This document shows, piece by piece, positions 1-12,134 of a stretch of 64,000 nucleotides of DNA; within the stretch, counting starts at the first letter, position 1; each line of letters begins with the position of its first letter. The stretch is from Sciurus carolinensis (lineage: Eukaryota > Chordata > Mammalia > Rodentia > Sciuridae): positions 95,528,932 through 95,592,931 of the forward strand of contig NC_062232.1 of assembly GCF_902686445.1 (NCBI RefSeq), written 5' to 3'. The notes beneath the pieces are model-generated. The model did no database searches, was not told the DNA's origin, and saw only the letters and a program-made list of their open reading frames with translations. Made by a program: the position numbers and the translations under genes.

Positions 1-34
<34 letters not shown>
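1..34. repeat. (CA)n microsatellite at window edge
   Basis: Alternating CA dinucleotides run from the first bases of the window. The repeat probably continues to the left, so its full length is unknown. Confidence 0.95.
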
Positions 35-35
<1 letters not shown>

Positions 36-569
36 ACTGTTAAATGTTGGTGCCCTACAAAAATTCTGATAAATTATGTTTTATTGATTGCAACTGAAAA
101 AACCCAAACAAACATACAGTGCATTTCTAATTTTCTCTACTGGATTATCTTGTATATACCTGACAGAAAACAATGTTGATCTAACTAGGTGTTAATGAGA
201 ACTGAATTCTCCACTTAAGATCTCATATATCTCTAAATGTAACATACTTCACAGACAACATTCTGATATACATTTCAAACATAGTTTTTCCTACAGGACT
301 CAAATAGATCCCTTATCAGAAGCCATAGAATACATTCACACAGCAATATAGCTGTTGGCCCACATCTTCCTTTTACATACCACATAAATCAATATCATAG
401 GCAATAAAGATGTTCTCAAGGACAATAGGTATATTCCTGTAATTTGTATAACATTATGCAATTCATACATAAAAAACATTTTAAAAATAATACACATTTA
501 TGATTTTTAAAACTTTCAGTTAGAAGTAGAGGAATACTACAAGTTAATAAACTTAAAAAGAGCATCTAC
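35..569. other. AT-rich stretch, nothing recognised
   Basis: No open frame, SINE or L1 similarity that I can support. It may hold very old repeat remnants. Confidence 0.5.
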
Positions 570-780
570 AGCTGGCTGTGGTGGTTCACACCTATAATCC
601 CAGCAACTGCAGAGGCTGAGGCAGGAGGACTGGAAATTCAAGGCCAGCCTCAGCAATTTAGGAAGACATTGTCTCAAAATTTAAAAATACATAAATAAAT
701 AAATAAATATAAAGAACTGGAGATGTAGCTCATTGGTAAAGCTCCCTTGGGTTCAATTCCCAGTACAAAAAAAGAAAAAG
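570..780 (+). repeat. B1-dID dimeric SINE
   Basis: The left half is B1-like (GTGGTTCACACCTATAATCCCAG, a degenerate Pol III A-box region, then GGCTGAGGCAGGAGGA). An AAAT-rich linker follows. The right half is ID-like (GGAGATGTAGCTCATTGG, then a B box GGTTCAATTCC) and is followed by an A-rich tail. The AAAT linker has grown into a short microsatellite. Confidence 0.9.
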
Positions 781-852
781 TCTACCGAAAACATACAGCT
801 AACATCATATCTCTAAAATCAGGAACAAAGCAAAATTGATCATTCTCACCAT

Positions 853-905
853 TTTTTTCCTGGAACTTGGATTACAGGTGTGTACCACTGTATCAGCTCC
901 ACTCT
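853..905 (-). repeat. B1 SINE fragment
   Basis: A poly-T run is followed by GGATTACAGGTGTGTACCAC, the reverse complement of the B1 5' end. It is truncated to about 50 bp and lies inside the ancient L1. Confidence 0.6.
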
Positions 906-1315
906 CTACCTTATTTTAGTATCATTGAAGTTCTAGATTCTACATTAAGGCATTAAAAAGAAATATGTACATGGAAATAAAGAAATAAAATTGTCTTTAC
1001 TTGCAGATGGCATTGCTACATAGAAAGTTCCAAGAAATCTAGCAAAAAGTTATTCTTAGAACTACTAAGAGCATTAGTCAAGATCACAGGATTTAGACCA
1101 CCACACACCAAAAAGTCAGTCACATTTTTATATACTAGCAATGAACATGCACAAACCAAAATTATACATAAAATATCAAGTAAAATTGCTGCAATGAAAA
1201 TAAAATATTTAGGTATGAACAATAAAATATGGACAGGATCTGTATGGTGGAATTATAAAATACTAATGAAAGAAATGAAAGAAGCCATATAGATGTAAAG
1301 AGACATATGCTTTTT

Positions 1316-1514
1316 ACTGGGCATGGTGGTGTATACCTGTAATCCCAGTAATTTGGGAGGCTGGAGCAGGAGGATTGCAAGTTTGAAATCAACTTAACAA
1401 GGCCCTAAGAAACTCAGCAAGACCCTGTCTCTAAATAGAATATAAAAAAGGGCTGGGGATGTGGCTCAGTGGTTAAGTGGCCCTGGGTTCAATCACTGGT
1501 AGAAAAAAAAAAAA
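1316..1514 (+). repeat. B1-dID dimeric SINE
   Basis: A B1 half (GGGCATGGTGGTGTATACC, GGCTGGAGCAGGAGGATTGC) joins an ID half (GGGCTGGGGATGTGGCTCAG, GGTTCAATCACTGG) and a poly-A tail. It is inserted in the ancient L1. Confidence 0.92.
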
Positions 1515-2358
1515 AGACTTATAAAAAGACCTACTCTTTTCATGAATTGAGAACCTCAACAGAAAGAAAAAGTAAATTTTTCCCAAATTTATATACAGAT
1601 TCAATATAATTCCTATTAAAATCCCAGCAAATTTAATCTTATAGATACATACTTATTCACAATTTTATATGTAAAGGTATAAGGAGGCACCAGAATAGCT
1701 AAAACAATCTTGACAAGTCCTAGAATAGCTAAATCATCTCAACAAAGAAGAATAAAGTGGAAGGAAAGATTCACCCTAATATTAAGGCCTTCTATATAAC
1801 TATGATAATCAAAAAAGTGGAGTGTGGGCACATGGATAACATGGACCCTGTGAAACAGAATAGAGAGACCAGAAACTGACCCACACAAATATGTCCAGTT
1901 GATTTTTGATGAAGTGCAAAAGCAATTCAATGGAAGAAGGATAATTTTTTCCAAAAAATTTTGCTGGAGCAACTGAACATCAACAGGTAAAAAATGGCAA
2001 CATTACCCTAAACCTCACAGTTTGATCAAAAATTAACTCAAAATGTATCAGGTTTTACTTAAATGTAAAACCTAAAACTATAACTTTAAAAAAAAAATAG
2101 ATGAAAACCTTCATGTTAGGCAAAAACATCGTATTTGATAGCTAACGCAAAATTTTAAAAAAGAAAAATTGATAAACTAGACTCCTCAAAATTAAAACTT
2201 TTCCTCTGCAAAAGATCCTGCATGTTAAGAGGATAAAAAAGACTAATTACAGACTGGGAGAAAATATGTGCTAATTACATTTCTGACAAAGACTTGTATC
2301 TAGAATAAATAAGAAACTCTGCAACTTGAGAGCAAAAAAAAACAAAAAGTAAAGAATC

Positions 2359-2799
2359 TATTTTAGTCAGCTTTTTCATTTTTATGACCAAAAGGCCTGA
2401 CAAGAATGACATACAGGAGAAAAAGTTTACTTGGGGGCTCACAGTTTCAGAAGTCTTAGTCCATAGATGGTCAACTCTGTTCCTCAGGGCTAAGATGAGG
2501 GAGAACATCATGGCGGAAGTGTGGTGGAGGAAAACAGCTGGGAACACGGCACTAAGACACAGAGAGAGAGAGAGTTTCACTCAACAAGGATAAAATATGT
2601 ACCCCCAAAGCATGCCCTCAATTATTTACCTCCTCTAGCCACACCTTACTTGTCTACAGTCACAACTCAATTAATCCCTATCAGGGGATTAATGCACTGA
2701 GTATGTTAAGGCTTTCTAACCCAATCATTGCACTTGTAAACTTTCTTGCATTGTCTCACACATGAGCTTTTGGGGGATACAACATCTAAACCATAGCAG
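2359..2799 (-). mobile_element. MaLR-like solo LTR
   Basis: Read on the minus strand it begins TGCTATGGTTTAGATGT, contains an internal CCCCTGATAGGG block, and ends in the AAACTTTTTCTCC / GACTAAAATAG type terminus typical of mammalian MaLR (MST/THE1-like) LTRs. No internal region is seen, so it is called solo. It splits the ancient L1 copy. Family assignment is from remembered consensus only. Confidence 0.6.
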
Positions 2800-3245
2800 A
2801 ATTCAAGTAGAAAATGGGCACAATATATGAAGAAACATTTCACTGAAGAGCTTGTACAGATAGAAATTAAACACATCAAAGATGTTCAATATCATTAGCC
2901 ATTGAAGAAATACAAATAATAATGTACCAATAAAAAATGGAAAAAAATTTTGTATAAAAAAATAAAGAAATACAAACAAAACCACCACAATGAGATATAT
3001 CCATACAGCTCTCAGAATGACTAAAATAAAAAATAGTGATACCAGTAAATGTTGGTGAGGATGTGGAAAACTCATGGATTGCCACTGGGAATGTAAAATG
3101 GTATAGCTACTCTGGAAAACAATAGGGCAGTTTCTTACAAAACTAAACACTCTACCACATGACCCAAAAACTTGTATAAGATCATTCATAACAACTTTAT
3201 TCACAACAGCTAGAAACAAGAAATGATCCCAATGCCTTCAACAGG
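2800..3245 (+). mobile_element. ancient L1 fragment, ORF2 C-terminus
   Basis: This continues the copy interrupted at 2358. The sequence GAAGAAACATTTCACTGAAGAG, then TCAATATCATTAGCCATTGAAG, then GGAAAACTCATGGATTGCC follows the usual L1 ORF2 C-terminal order up to the 'TTTATTCACAACAGCTAGAAAC' block. Confidence 0.75.
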
Positions 3246-3744
3246 TTGTGGTGGTTCATATTATATAACAACTTGGCCAGTGTATATTACCCAGTTGTTT
3301 AGTCCAATATTAGTCTAGATGTTGTTGAAAAGATATTTTGTAGATATCATTAACATTTATATTTAGTTGACTTTAAGGTTACTCTTAAGTTTTGTAAGAT
3401 AGTAAAGCTCATTAAACTATATAGTTATAAGAGTTTAAATTGGTATAGGAAAAAAGAAGTAGAACAGTGGACTTCACAGAAAACCCTGAAACAGACTCTA
3501 CTGCCCGTAGAAATTTGCTATATGATAAAGATGGCATTTCAATCAGAGAGGAAAATGAATTTCTTAAAAATTAGTATTAGTACATCCCAATCTCCATAGG
3601 AAAACAAAATTGTTCTTGTTACAAAATGCACACAAGTACTAAAATAAAATACAGAAAAATTTTACTGTCACTTGGAAATAGGGACATTTTCCCAAAATCA
3701 TAATCTCAAAACAATAAATAATTTTGATTAAAAAAGTATTTTAG
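3246..3744. other. unassigned AT-rich DNA
   Basis: I see no coding frame or confident repeat match here. Confidence 0.45.
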
Positions 3745-3825
3745 GGGGCTGGAGATATAGCTCAGTTGGTGGAGTGCTTGCCTAGCATGTACAAGGCCCT
3801 GGGTTCAATCCCCAGCACCACCAAA
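3745..3825 (+). repeat. ID SINE (tRNA-like monomer)
   Basis: One of the cleanest ID monomers in the window. It has GGGGCTGGAGATATAGCTCA with a Pol III A-box-like segment, GTGCTTGCCTAGCATG, and a B box GGTTCAATCCC followed by CAGCACCACC. No cloverleaf with a 3' acceptor stem can close, so this is a retroposon and not a tRNA gene. Confidence 0.95.
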
Positions 3826-4343
3826 AAAAAAATTTTTTTACATGAAAAGGAGAACCATAAGCAAAATTTATAAAAAACTAATGAAAAACTGGAAATAATG
3901 TTTTCAAGGTATATCACAAAGAAAGGTTAACATCCCTAATATACAAACAGTACTGAGAAGAAAACTAATGACTGCATGGAAAAACAGAAAAAAGATAGAT
4001 GAGGAGACAATTCACGGAAAAAGAAATGAAAATGATCCTTCACCATATAAAAAGGATTACCAACTTGCTAATATTAAGAGAAATGAAAACTATATTTTAA
4101 CTTTTTCTTATGGAAAATTTCAAACATATACCAAAATAGAAAGAATAATATATACTGAACACCAATGTATCCATTTTTCAGGTTCAAAAATTATCAAGAA
4201 AAATGCCGTGGTATACACTAAAGTGTGCCATCCAAATTTCAGGACTCAAGCCCTGGTTGAAATGATAACTGAAAACTGAATCCCTTTCCAGGAATTGACC
4301 TCAGTTTAAGAAAGTTGCCTTATCTAATGTCACACCCATTTTC

Positions 4344-4578
4344 TTTTCTTTTCTTTCTTCCTTCCTTCCTTCTTTTTTTTTTTTTTTTGGAACCAGGGAT
4401 TGAACCCAGAGGCACTCAACCACTGAGCCACATCCCCAGGCCTTTTTGTTTTGAAACAGAGTCTCACTAAGTTGCTTAAGATTTTGCTAAGTTGCTGAGG
4501 CTGGCTTTCAACTTGTAATTCTCCTTCCTCAGTTCCCCCAGTTACTGGGATTATAGGTATGTGCCCCTGTCTCCAGCT
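4344..4578 (-). repeat. B1-dID dimeric SINE
   Basis: On the minus strand a B1 half is followed by an ID half and a poly-A/GAAA tail that appears here as poly-T and TTCC. An imperfect 12-13-bp target duplication (CACACCCATTTTC / CACACCCTTTCT) flanks the copy. Confidence 0.92.
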
Positions 4579-5082
4579 AACACACCCTTTCTGAGAACAG
4601 CCCACATTCAGTGATGATCAATGAGCACATAGAAACTTCTGACCACTTGCTTCAAGTCAGAACACTCCTTAAATGTAAGCTCAGTTCCAGAGTTATCCCT
4701 GGGAATTGCTGAGGCCTTTGTTACATAAGCATCATAGTATAACTTCTTCTCTGTCCAACCCTTTCCTATCAATTCAGAATCTGTTTCCTGGGGAACCAAC
4801 CTGCAACAAATATGAATCAAAATACATTGAGAAGCCACTTCTCATTTATCAGATTGGCAAAAATTCAAAATTTTGACAACATACTCTTTTGGCAAGATGT
4901 AAAGGAAATTGGTTATTATACAATGGTAGTGGTAAATCAAAATGGTACAAATCATCTGGAGAGGAAATGACAATATTTGGTAAAATTCTCCATGTATTTA
5001 TCACTCAACACAGAAAATACTAGCCCTAGCAAGTTATCTCAAAGATAAACTGAAAATATAACATTATATGTACACAAGACTA

Positions 5083-5242
5083 TTTTTTTTTCAGTACTAG
5101 TACTCTAACATTGAACTACATTCCCAGCCCTTTTGATTTTTTATTTTGAGACACGGTCTTCCTAAATTGCCCAGGCTGGCTTGGAACTTGTCATTCTCCT
5201 GCCTGAGTCTCTGGGATTACAGATGTGAGCCACCACACCTGT
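5083..5242 (-). repeat. B1-dID SINE, shortened
   Basis: On the plus strand: poly-T, then ID 3'-end remnants (ACTACATTCCCAGCCC), then a B1 half (GCCCAGGCTGGCTTGG, GGGATTACAGATGTGAGCCACC). The ID half is internally shortened. Confidence 0.85.
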
Positions 5243-5276
5243 CACAAATTTATTCCTTGCAGCTCCATTTATTTAT

Positions 5277-5397
5277 TTTTTTTTTAAAAGTTTTAGATGT
5301 TGATAGACCTTTATTTATATGTGGTGCTGAGAATTGAACCCAGTGCCTCACACATTCTAGGCAAGGGCTCTACCAATGAGTCACAACCCCAGTCCCT
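5277..5397 (-). repeat. ID SINE with long tail
   Basis: The minus-strand ID body (GTGGTGCTGAGAATTGAACC, GGGCTCTACCAATGAGTCAC on plus) is followed on its 3' side by a tail that reads TTTAGATGTTGATAGACC on plus. Several other ID copies in this window share that tail. Confidence 0.88.
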
Positions 5398-5460
5398 GTA
5401 TCTCCGTTTATAATAGCAAAAATCTGTAAAGGACTCAAGTATCCATAAATAAAGGGATTT

Positions 5461-5541
5461 TTATTTCCTTTTTATTAATATCATTTTAATTGACAAATAA
5501 TTGTAGACATTTATGGGGTATAGTGTGATGTTCTGATGTGT

Positions 5542-5586
<45 letters not shown>

Positions 5587-5740
5587 GTTTAATGACTAAA
5601 TCAAGCTAATTAATACATCCATCACCTCAACTTGAATAATACTCACATAATGGCGGACTAAAAAAAAAAAAAAGAAGAGCTCCTTTCAATGAAGGAATCC
5701 CCAGGACACATTGTTAAACGAAAAAACCAAAGCAACAAGC
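5461..5740. repeat. old repeat-derived DNA with (TG)n
   Basis: A (TG)n tract runs from about 5536 to 5583. Flanking text (TTGACAAATAATTGTAGACA, CATCCATCACCTCAACTT) resembles a widespread old mammalian L1-type repeat, but I cannot name the family. Confidence 0.5.
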
Positions 5741-5922
5741 TTGGCATGGTGAGGCTGAGGCAGGATCTCGAGTTCAAAGCCAGACTCAGCAATTTAGCGA
5801 GGCGCTAAGTAACTCAGTGAGACCTTGTCTCTAAAAAAAAATACAAAAAAGGGCTGGGCATATGGCTCAGTGTTTGAGTGCCCCTGAGTTCAATCCCCGG
5901 TAGCAAAACAAAAACAAAAACA
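5741..5922 (+). repeat. B1-dID SINE, 5'-shortened
   Basis: The short B1 half begins GGCATGGTGAGGCTGAGG and lacks the usual CCTGTAATCCCAG block. The ID half GGGCTGGGCATATGGCTCAG and B box GTTCAATCCCC are intact, and the tail is (CAAAA)n. Confidence 0.9.
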
Positions 5923-5999
5923 TAAACCACCAAAGCAACAGAGTGTATATTTCCTTCTAAGGAAAAGGAAAGACAAATTTATATATGCATTTGCTTATT

Positions 6000-7420
6000 T
6001 TAAAACATGACTGAAAAATATTAAAGAAGGCCTAAGTAGGTGGAGAGATATCTTGTGTTTATGGGTTAGGAAGATACATAATTATAAAGATGTTAATTCT
6101 TTTCATATTGATATGTACTTATAATACTCCCAAATGATATTTCAAAAGACTTTTCCTTAGAATGTCATAAGCTAATTCTAAATTTCTTATGGAAATGAAA
6201 AGAATCCAGAATTGCCAAAAACCTTTGAAATAGAACAAAATTATAAAACTGATACTACCTGTTTTCCAGGCTTTATTGTAAAGATAGGCAAACAAATCAA
6301 TGGAATAGAATAGGAAGTTCAGTATACATCCATAAATGGGCAACAGGTTCTTGATGCAGGTTCAAAAACAATTTAGTGAAGAAATAATAGACTTTTAAAC
6401 AAACCATACTGGAATAATTACATATTTGCATAGAAAAAAATGACCTCAATTGATAATTCACATCATATATAAATATTAAGTCTAAAACCTGAAACTGTAA
6501 GGTTTTAGAAGGAAACATCAGAGAAATCATTTGCAATTTTGCCTCAGGAAAAGACTTCTTGGATACAACACTAAAAACATGATCCACAAAAAGACAAATT
6601 GGGCTCCAATGATTTTAAAAACTTATATACTTTGAAAGACATACTCTTTTTTCTTTCTTTTTTTTTTTTTTTTTTTCCTTCTTTTTTGGTGCTGAGGTTG
6701 AACCCAGGGCCTCACACATTCTAAGCACATACTCTACCACTGAGCTATACCCCAACCTCTGAAAAACACTGTTAAAGGGAAGGGAAAGACCAGCTATAGA
6801 CTGGGAAAGTAGGTTTGCCATTCGCAAATCTTTTGAAAGACTTGATTCCAAAATACATAAAGAAATCTAAAACCTCAATAAGAAAACAACTTAATTTTTA
6901 AAAAGACAAAGATTTATACGGTCCCTAATTAAAGAAGATAAACACATGACTAAAAGGTGCTAGTATAATGCCAGTTAAAATCACAACAGAATCTATACCC
7001 CCGATACCTATTAGAATGGCTAAAATGTAAAAGACCAATCACACCAACTTTTAGCAAGGCTGTGGAACAATTCGAACTCTCAAACACAACCTGAAGGAAT
7101 GTCAAAAGATACAACCACTGTGGAAAACAATTTGACATTTTTCTCCAAAAGTTAAACATATTTCTACCACATAATCAAGTAATTTTGCTCCAAAAGAAAT
7201 GAAGGCATATATCCAAGACTTGTGCACAAATTTTTGTAGCAGCTTGGTCATAGCCTAAACCTCAACACACTCTAAACCTTAATCAACAGGTGGGTGAATA
7301 AACAAACTTTGGTATAGCCATACAGTGTAATAATATCTGGCAATAAAAACAACCAACTATTTATACATGCTATGACATAGAGGTCTAACAATAATGTTTC
7401 TATAATGAACATATGGTATG
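6000..7420 (+). mobile_element. ancient L1 fragment, ORF2 3' half
   Basis: The sequence follows the ORF2 region after RT (ATTTCTTATGGAAATGAAAAG, CAGAATTGCCAAAAACC) through to the C-terminal blocks (CTGTGGAAAACAATTTGACA, CAGGTGGGTGAATAAAC). It has frequent stops in all frames. An ID element at 6647-6759 interrupts it. Confidence 0.75.
6647..6759 (-). repeat. ID SINE
   Basis: The plus strand shows a long poly-T (the A tail), then GGTGCTGAGGTTGAACCCAG (B box) and ACTCTACCACTGAGCTATACCC (A-box side). Confidence 0.92.
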
Positions 7421-7464
7421 CTATATAGTTTTCTATTATTGGAAATTAGATAATTTACTGCTTG

Positions 7465-8057
7465 ATTAAAAATGTCTCCGCTTTATTTCTTCTCACTCCA
7501 GTCAGAAGGGCAGTCATCAAGAATATAAATAATAAGCTGTGTGCAGTGGGGAACACCTCTAATCCCAGCTACTTGGGAGGCTAAAGAGAGGGGGATCACA
7601 AGTTTGTAGCTAACCTTGGCAATTTGGCAAGACTCTGTTTCACAATAAAAAATAAAAAGGGTTGGGGATACAGGTCAATGGTAGGATGCCAAGGGTTCAA
7701 TCAATCCCTAGTACCAAAGAGGGGGGTGAAGAATATGAATAGTAAGAAATTCTGGCAAGGCTGTGGGGGAAAAGGATTACTTTTACATTGTTGGTGGGAT
7801 TGTAAATTAGTACAACCACTATGGATATCAGTATGGAGTTTCCTCATAAAACTAGGAATGAACCACCATATGTCCTAGCTATACCACTCCTTGCTATTTA
7901 TCCAAAAGAATTAAAGTCAGCATACTATAGTAATGCATGCATACCCATGTTTCCAGCAGCACAATTCACAATAATAAAATTATGGAAATAGCCTATGTGT
8001 CCATCCACGAATGGATTAAGAATATGGCATATATACACAATGAAGTTTTATTCAGTC
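7465..8057 (+). mobile_element. older L1 3' end, left part of split copy
   Basis: The frame TTTCTTCTCACTCCAGTCAG and what follows reads as L1 ORF2 C-terminus (LLTPVR-AVIKN). After a SINE at 7530-7728 it continues through the Cys-rich block (GGCAAGGCTGTGGGGGAAAA, CATTGTTGGTGGGATTG). It stops at TTTATTCAGTC, where L1-A is inserted, and resumes at 14155. Confidence 0.85.
7530..7728 (+). repeat. B1-dID dimeric SINE inside older L1
   Basis: A B1 half (GTGTGCAGTGGGGAACACC, AATCCCAGCTACTTGGGAGG) joins an ID half (GGGTTGGGGATACAGGTCAA, GGTTCAATCAATCCC). An imperfect duplication AAGAATATAAATAATAA / AAGAATATGAATAGTAA flanks it, which marks the target site in the older L1. Confidence 0.9.
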
Positions 8058-8284
8058 TTTTTTTTTAAATTTATTTTTATTGTAAACAAATGGGATACAT
8101 GTTGTTTCTGTTTGTACATGAAGTACAGGCATACCATATTTGTAATCATACATTTACATAGGGTAATGGTGTTTGATTCATTCTGTTATTTTTTCCTTCC
8201 CCCACCCCTCCCACCTCTCTTTTCCCTCTATACAGTCCCTCCTTCCTCCATTCTTACCCCCCTCCCACTCCCCATTATGTGTCA

Positions 8285-11200
8285 TCATCCGCTTATCAGT
8301 GAGATCATTTGTCCTTTGGTTTTCTGAGATTGGCTTATCTCACTTAGCATGATATTCTCCAATTTCATCCATTTGCCTGCAAATGCCATAATTTTACTAT
8401 TCTTTATAGCTCAGTAATATTCCATTGTATATATATACCACAGTTTCTTTATCCATTCATCTATTGAAGAACATCTGGGTTGATTCCACAATCTGGCTAT
8501 CGTGAATTGAGCAGCTATGAACATTGATGTGGTTGTATCTCTGTAGTATGCTAATTTTAAGTCCTTTGGGTATAGGCCGAGGAGTGGGATAGCTGGGTCA
8601 AATGGTGTTTCCATTCCAAGTTTTCTGAGGAATCTCCACACTGCTTTCCAGAGTGACTGCACTAATTTGCAGCCCCACCAGCAATGTATGAGTGTACCTT
8701 TTTCCCCACATCCTCTCCAACACCTATTGTTGCTTGTGTTCTTGATAATCGCCATTCTAATTGGGGTGAGATGGAATCTTAGGGTAGTTTTGATTTGCAT
8801 TTCTCTTATTACTAGAGATGTTGAACATTTTTTCATATATCTGTTGATTGCTTGTAGATCTTCTTCTGTGAAGTGTCTGTTCATTTACTTAGCCCATTTA
8901 TTGATTAGATTATTTGTATTCTTGGTGTAGAGTTTTTTGAGTTCTTTATATATTCTGAAGTATGAGTGGCAAAGATTTTCTCCCACTCTGTAGGTTCTCT
9001 TTTCACATTGCGCTAAGAGAAAGTTTTTAGTTTGAATCTATCCCAGTTATTGATTCTTGCTTTTATTTCTTGTGCTATGGGAGTCCCGTTAAGGAAGTCT
9101 GATCCTAAGCTGACATGTTGAAGATTTGGACCTACTTTTTCTTCTATAAGATGAAGGGCCTCTGGTCTGATTCTGAGGTCCTTGATTCATTTTGAGTTGA
9201 GTTTTGTGCAGGGTGAGAGATAGGGGTTTAGTTTCATTCTGTTGCATATGGATTTCCAGTTTTCCCAGCACCATTTGTTGAAGAGGCTATCTTTTCTCCA
9301 TTGCATATTTTTGGCCCCTTTGTCTAGTATGAGAAAATTGTATTTATTTGGGTTTGTGTCCGTGTCCTCTATTCTGTACCATTGATCTACCTGACTATTT
9401 TGGTACAAACACCATGCCGTTTTTGTTACTATTGCTTTGTAGTATAGTTGAAGATGTGGTATTGCGATACCCCCTGCTTCATTCTTCCTGCTAAGGATTG
9501 CTTTAGCTATTCTGGGTTTCTTATTCTTCCAGATGAATTCGTGATTGCTTGCTCTATTTCTGTAAGGTACATCATTGGGATTTTAATTGGAATTGCATTG
9601 AATCTGTATAGCACTTTTGGTAGTATGGCCATTTTGACAATATTAATTCTTCCTATCCAAGAACATGGGAGATCTTTCCATCTTCTAAGGTCTTCCTCAA
9701 TTTCTTTCTTCAATGTTTTGTAGTTTTCATTGTAGAGATCTTTTACCTCTTTGGTTAGATTGATGCCCAAGTATTTTTTTTTTTTTTTTTTTTGAGGCTA
9801 TTGCAAATGGGGTTGTTTTCCTCATCTCCCTTTCAGATGTTTCATTACTTGTGTATAAAAATGCTTTCAATTTATGCGTGATGATTTTATAACCTGCTAT
9901 TTTGCTGAATTCATTGATGAGGTCTAGAAGTTTTCTGGTGGAGTTTTTTGGATCCTCTAAATATAGAATCATGTCATCTGCAAATAGTGACAGCTTAAGT
10001 TCCTCTTTTCCTATTCATATCCCTTTAATTTATTTGGTCTGTCTAATTGCTCTGGCTAGAGTTTCGAGGACACTGTTGAATAGAAGTGGTGAAAGAGGAC
10101 ATCCCTGTCTTGTTCCCGTTTTTAAAGGGAATGGTTTCAGTTTTTCTCCATTAAGAATGATGTTGGCCATGGGCTTAGCATAAATAGCCTTTACAATGTT
10201 CAGGTATGTTCCTACTATCCCTATTTTTTCTAGTATTTTGAGCATGAAGGGGTGTTGTATTTTGTCAAACGCTTTTTCTGCTTCAATTGAAATAACTGTA
10301 TGATTCTTATCCTTAAGTCTATTGACATGATGGATTATGTTTATTGATTTACGGATGTTAAACCATCCTTGCATTCCAGGGATGAACCCCACTTGATCGT
10401 GGTGCACAATTTTCTTAATATGTTTTTGGATACGGTTTGCCAATATTTTGTTAAGGATCTTTGCATCTATATTCATCAAGGATATTGGTCTAAAATTTTC
10501 TTTCCTTGATGTGTCTTTTCCTGGTTTGGGTATGAGGGTGATATTAGCTTCATAAAATGAGTTTGGTAGGGTACCCTCCTTTTCTATTTCCTGGAATACT
10601 TTGAGAAGTATTGGAATGAGTTCTTCTTTGAAGGTCTTGTAGAACTCGGCTGAGAATCCATCTGGTCCTGGGCTTTTCTTGGATGGTAGATTTTTAATGG
10701 CTTCTTCTATTTCATTGCTTGATATGGATCTGTTTCAATTGTGTATGTCCTCCTGGTTCAGTTTGGGAGGAGCATATGTCTCTAGAAATTTGTCAATGTC
10801 TTCGGTAGTTTCTATTTTGTTGGAATACAGATTTTCAAAGTAGCTTCTCATTATGTTATGTATCTCAGTGGTGTCTGTCGTGATATTTCCTTTTTTTATC
10901 ACAAACTTTAGTAATTTGAGTTTTCTCTTTCCTTCTCTTTGTTAGTGTGGCTAAGGGTTTGTCTATTTTGTTTACTTTTTCAAAGAACCAACTTTTCATT
11001 TTGTCAATTTTTTGAATAGTTTCTTTGGTTTCAATTTCATTGATTTCAGCTCTGATTTTAATATTTCCTGTCTTCTACTACTTTTGCTGTTATTCTGTTC
11101 TTCTTTTCTAGGGCTTTGAGCTGTAATGTTAGGTCATTTAGTTGTTGACTTTTCATTCTTTTCTGGAATGCACTCCACGCAATGAATTTTCCTCTTAGTA

Positions 11201-12078
11201 CCGCTTTCATAGTGTCCCAGAGATTTTGATATGTTATATCGTCATTCTCATTGACCTCTAAGAATTTTTTTATCTCCTCCCTGATGTTTTCTGTTATCCA
11301 CATTTCATTCAATAGCATATTATTTAGTCTCCAGGTGTTGGAGTAATTTCTGTTTTTTATTTTGTCATTGATTTCTACTCTCATTCCATTATGATCTGCT
11401 AGAACACAAGGCATTATCTCTATTTTTTTGCATTTCCTAAGGGCTGCTTTGTGGCATAACATATGGTCTATCTTCGAGAAGGTTCTATGTGCTGCTGAGA
11501 AGAAAGTGAATCCGCTCATTGACGGATGGAATATTCTATATATGTCTATTAAGTTTAGGTTATTGATTGTGTTATTGAGTTCTATGGTTTCTTTGTTTGG
11601 CTTTTGTTTGGAAGATCTATCTCGTGGTGACAACGGTGCGTTAAAGTCACCCAGAATTATTGTGTTGTGGTCTATTTGATATCTGAACTTGAGAAGGATT
11701 TGTTTGATGTACAGGGATGCACCATTGTTTGGGGCATAAATATTTATTATCGTTATGTCTTCCTGATTTATGGTTCCCTTAAGCAGTATGAAATGTCCTT
11801 CTTTATCCCTTCTGACTAACTTTGGCTTGAAGTCCACTTTATCTAATATAAGGATGGAAACCCCCGCTTTTTTACTGAGTCCGTGTGTGGTAGGTTTTTT
11901 CCCATCCTTTCACCTTTAATCTGTGGATGTCTTTTTCTATGAGATGAGTCTCCTAAAGGCAGCATGTTGTTGGGTTTTTCTTTTTAATACAATCTGCCAG
12001 TTCATGTCTTTTGATTAATGAGTTTAGGCCATTAACATTCAGAGATATTATTGAGATATGATTTGTATTCCCAGTCAT
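8285..12078 (-). pseudogene. L1 ORF2 (endonuclease/reverse transcriptase), broken
   Basis: The intact family protein is a target-primed retrotransposase of about 1,275 residues. It nicks genomic DNA with an APE-type endonuclease and copies L1 or SINE RNA at the nick. The start is the ATG at 12078 in the usual N-terminal 'MTGN..HISII' setting. An endonuclease stretch (11837-11058) is open and keeps GDFNAP, SKIDHML and LADHNGM motifs. The reverse transcriptase (about 10850-9500) keeps the catalytic FADD at 9984-9973. Between 10479 and 9727 one frame holds RT sequence split by a GAA-to-TAA stop. The C-terminal Cys/His block (CWRGCGEKG...HCWWGC) is open at 8884-8411. Frameshifts include one at a 20-T run (9774-9793). 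The stop at 8285 matches the expected end after the SQSQKTKG motif. It cannot produce full-length protein. Confidence 0.93.
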
Positions 12079-12134
12079 TTGGGCTTATTTTTGGATTTTA
12101 ACTTGGCTCAGATTCTCCTTTGAGTGGTTTTTCT

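Larger units (their letters stand above)
781..2358 (+). mobile_element. ancient L1 fragment, ORF2 RT region
   Basis: The sequence matches the L1 ORF2 reverse transcriptase in order: an 'ACAGCTAACATCATA' block, then TTGCAGATGGCATTGC (catalytic FADD reduced to FADG-like), then the 'TATACTAGCAATGAACA' block and further C-terminal ORF2 sequence. It is full of stops and indels. SINEs at 853-905 and 1316-1514 and an LTR at 2359-2799 interrupt it, and it resumes at 2800. Age is inferred from the divergence. Confidence 0.75.
3880..5460 (+). mobile_element. ancient L1 3' portion, interrupted
   Basis: Blocks near 3905-4095 (AACATCCCTAATATACAAAC, GACAATTCACGGAAAAAGAAATG), 4830-5080 (ATTTATCAGATTGGCAAAAATTC) and 5398-5460 follow the order of an L1 ORF2 C-terminus. 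Insertions at 4344-4578, 5083-5242 and 5277-5397 break it up. The 4100-4330 stretch is less certain and may be another old repeat. Confidence 0.65.

Noticed and set aside
3745..3825. tRNA gene (A and B boxes present)
   Set aside because: ID elements descend from a tRNA, but the acceptor and anticodon stems do not pair and an A-rich tail follows, so it is a retroposon. The same applies to all other ID copies here.
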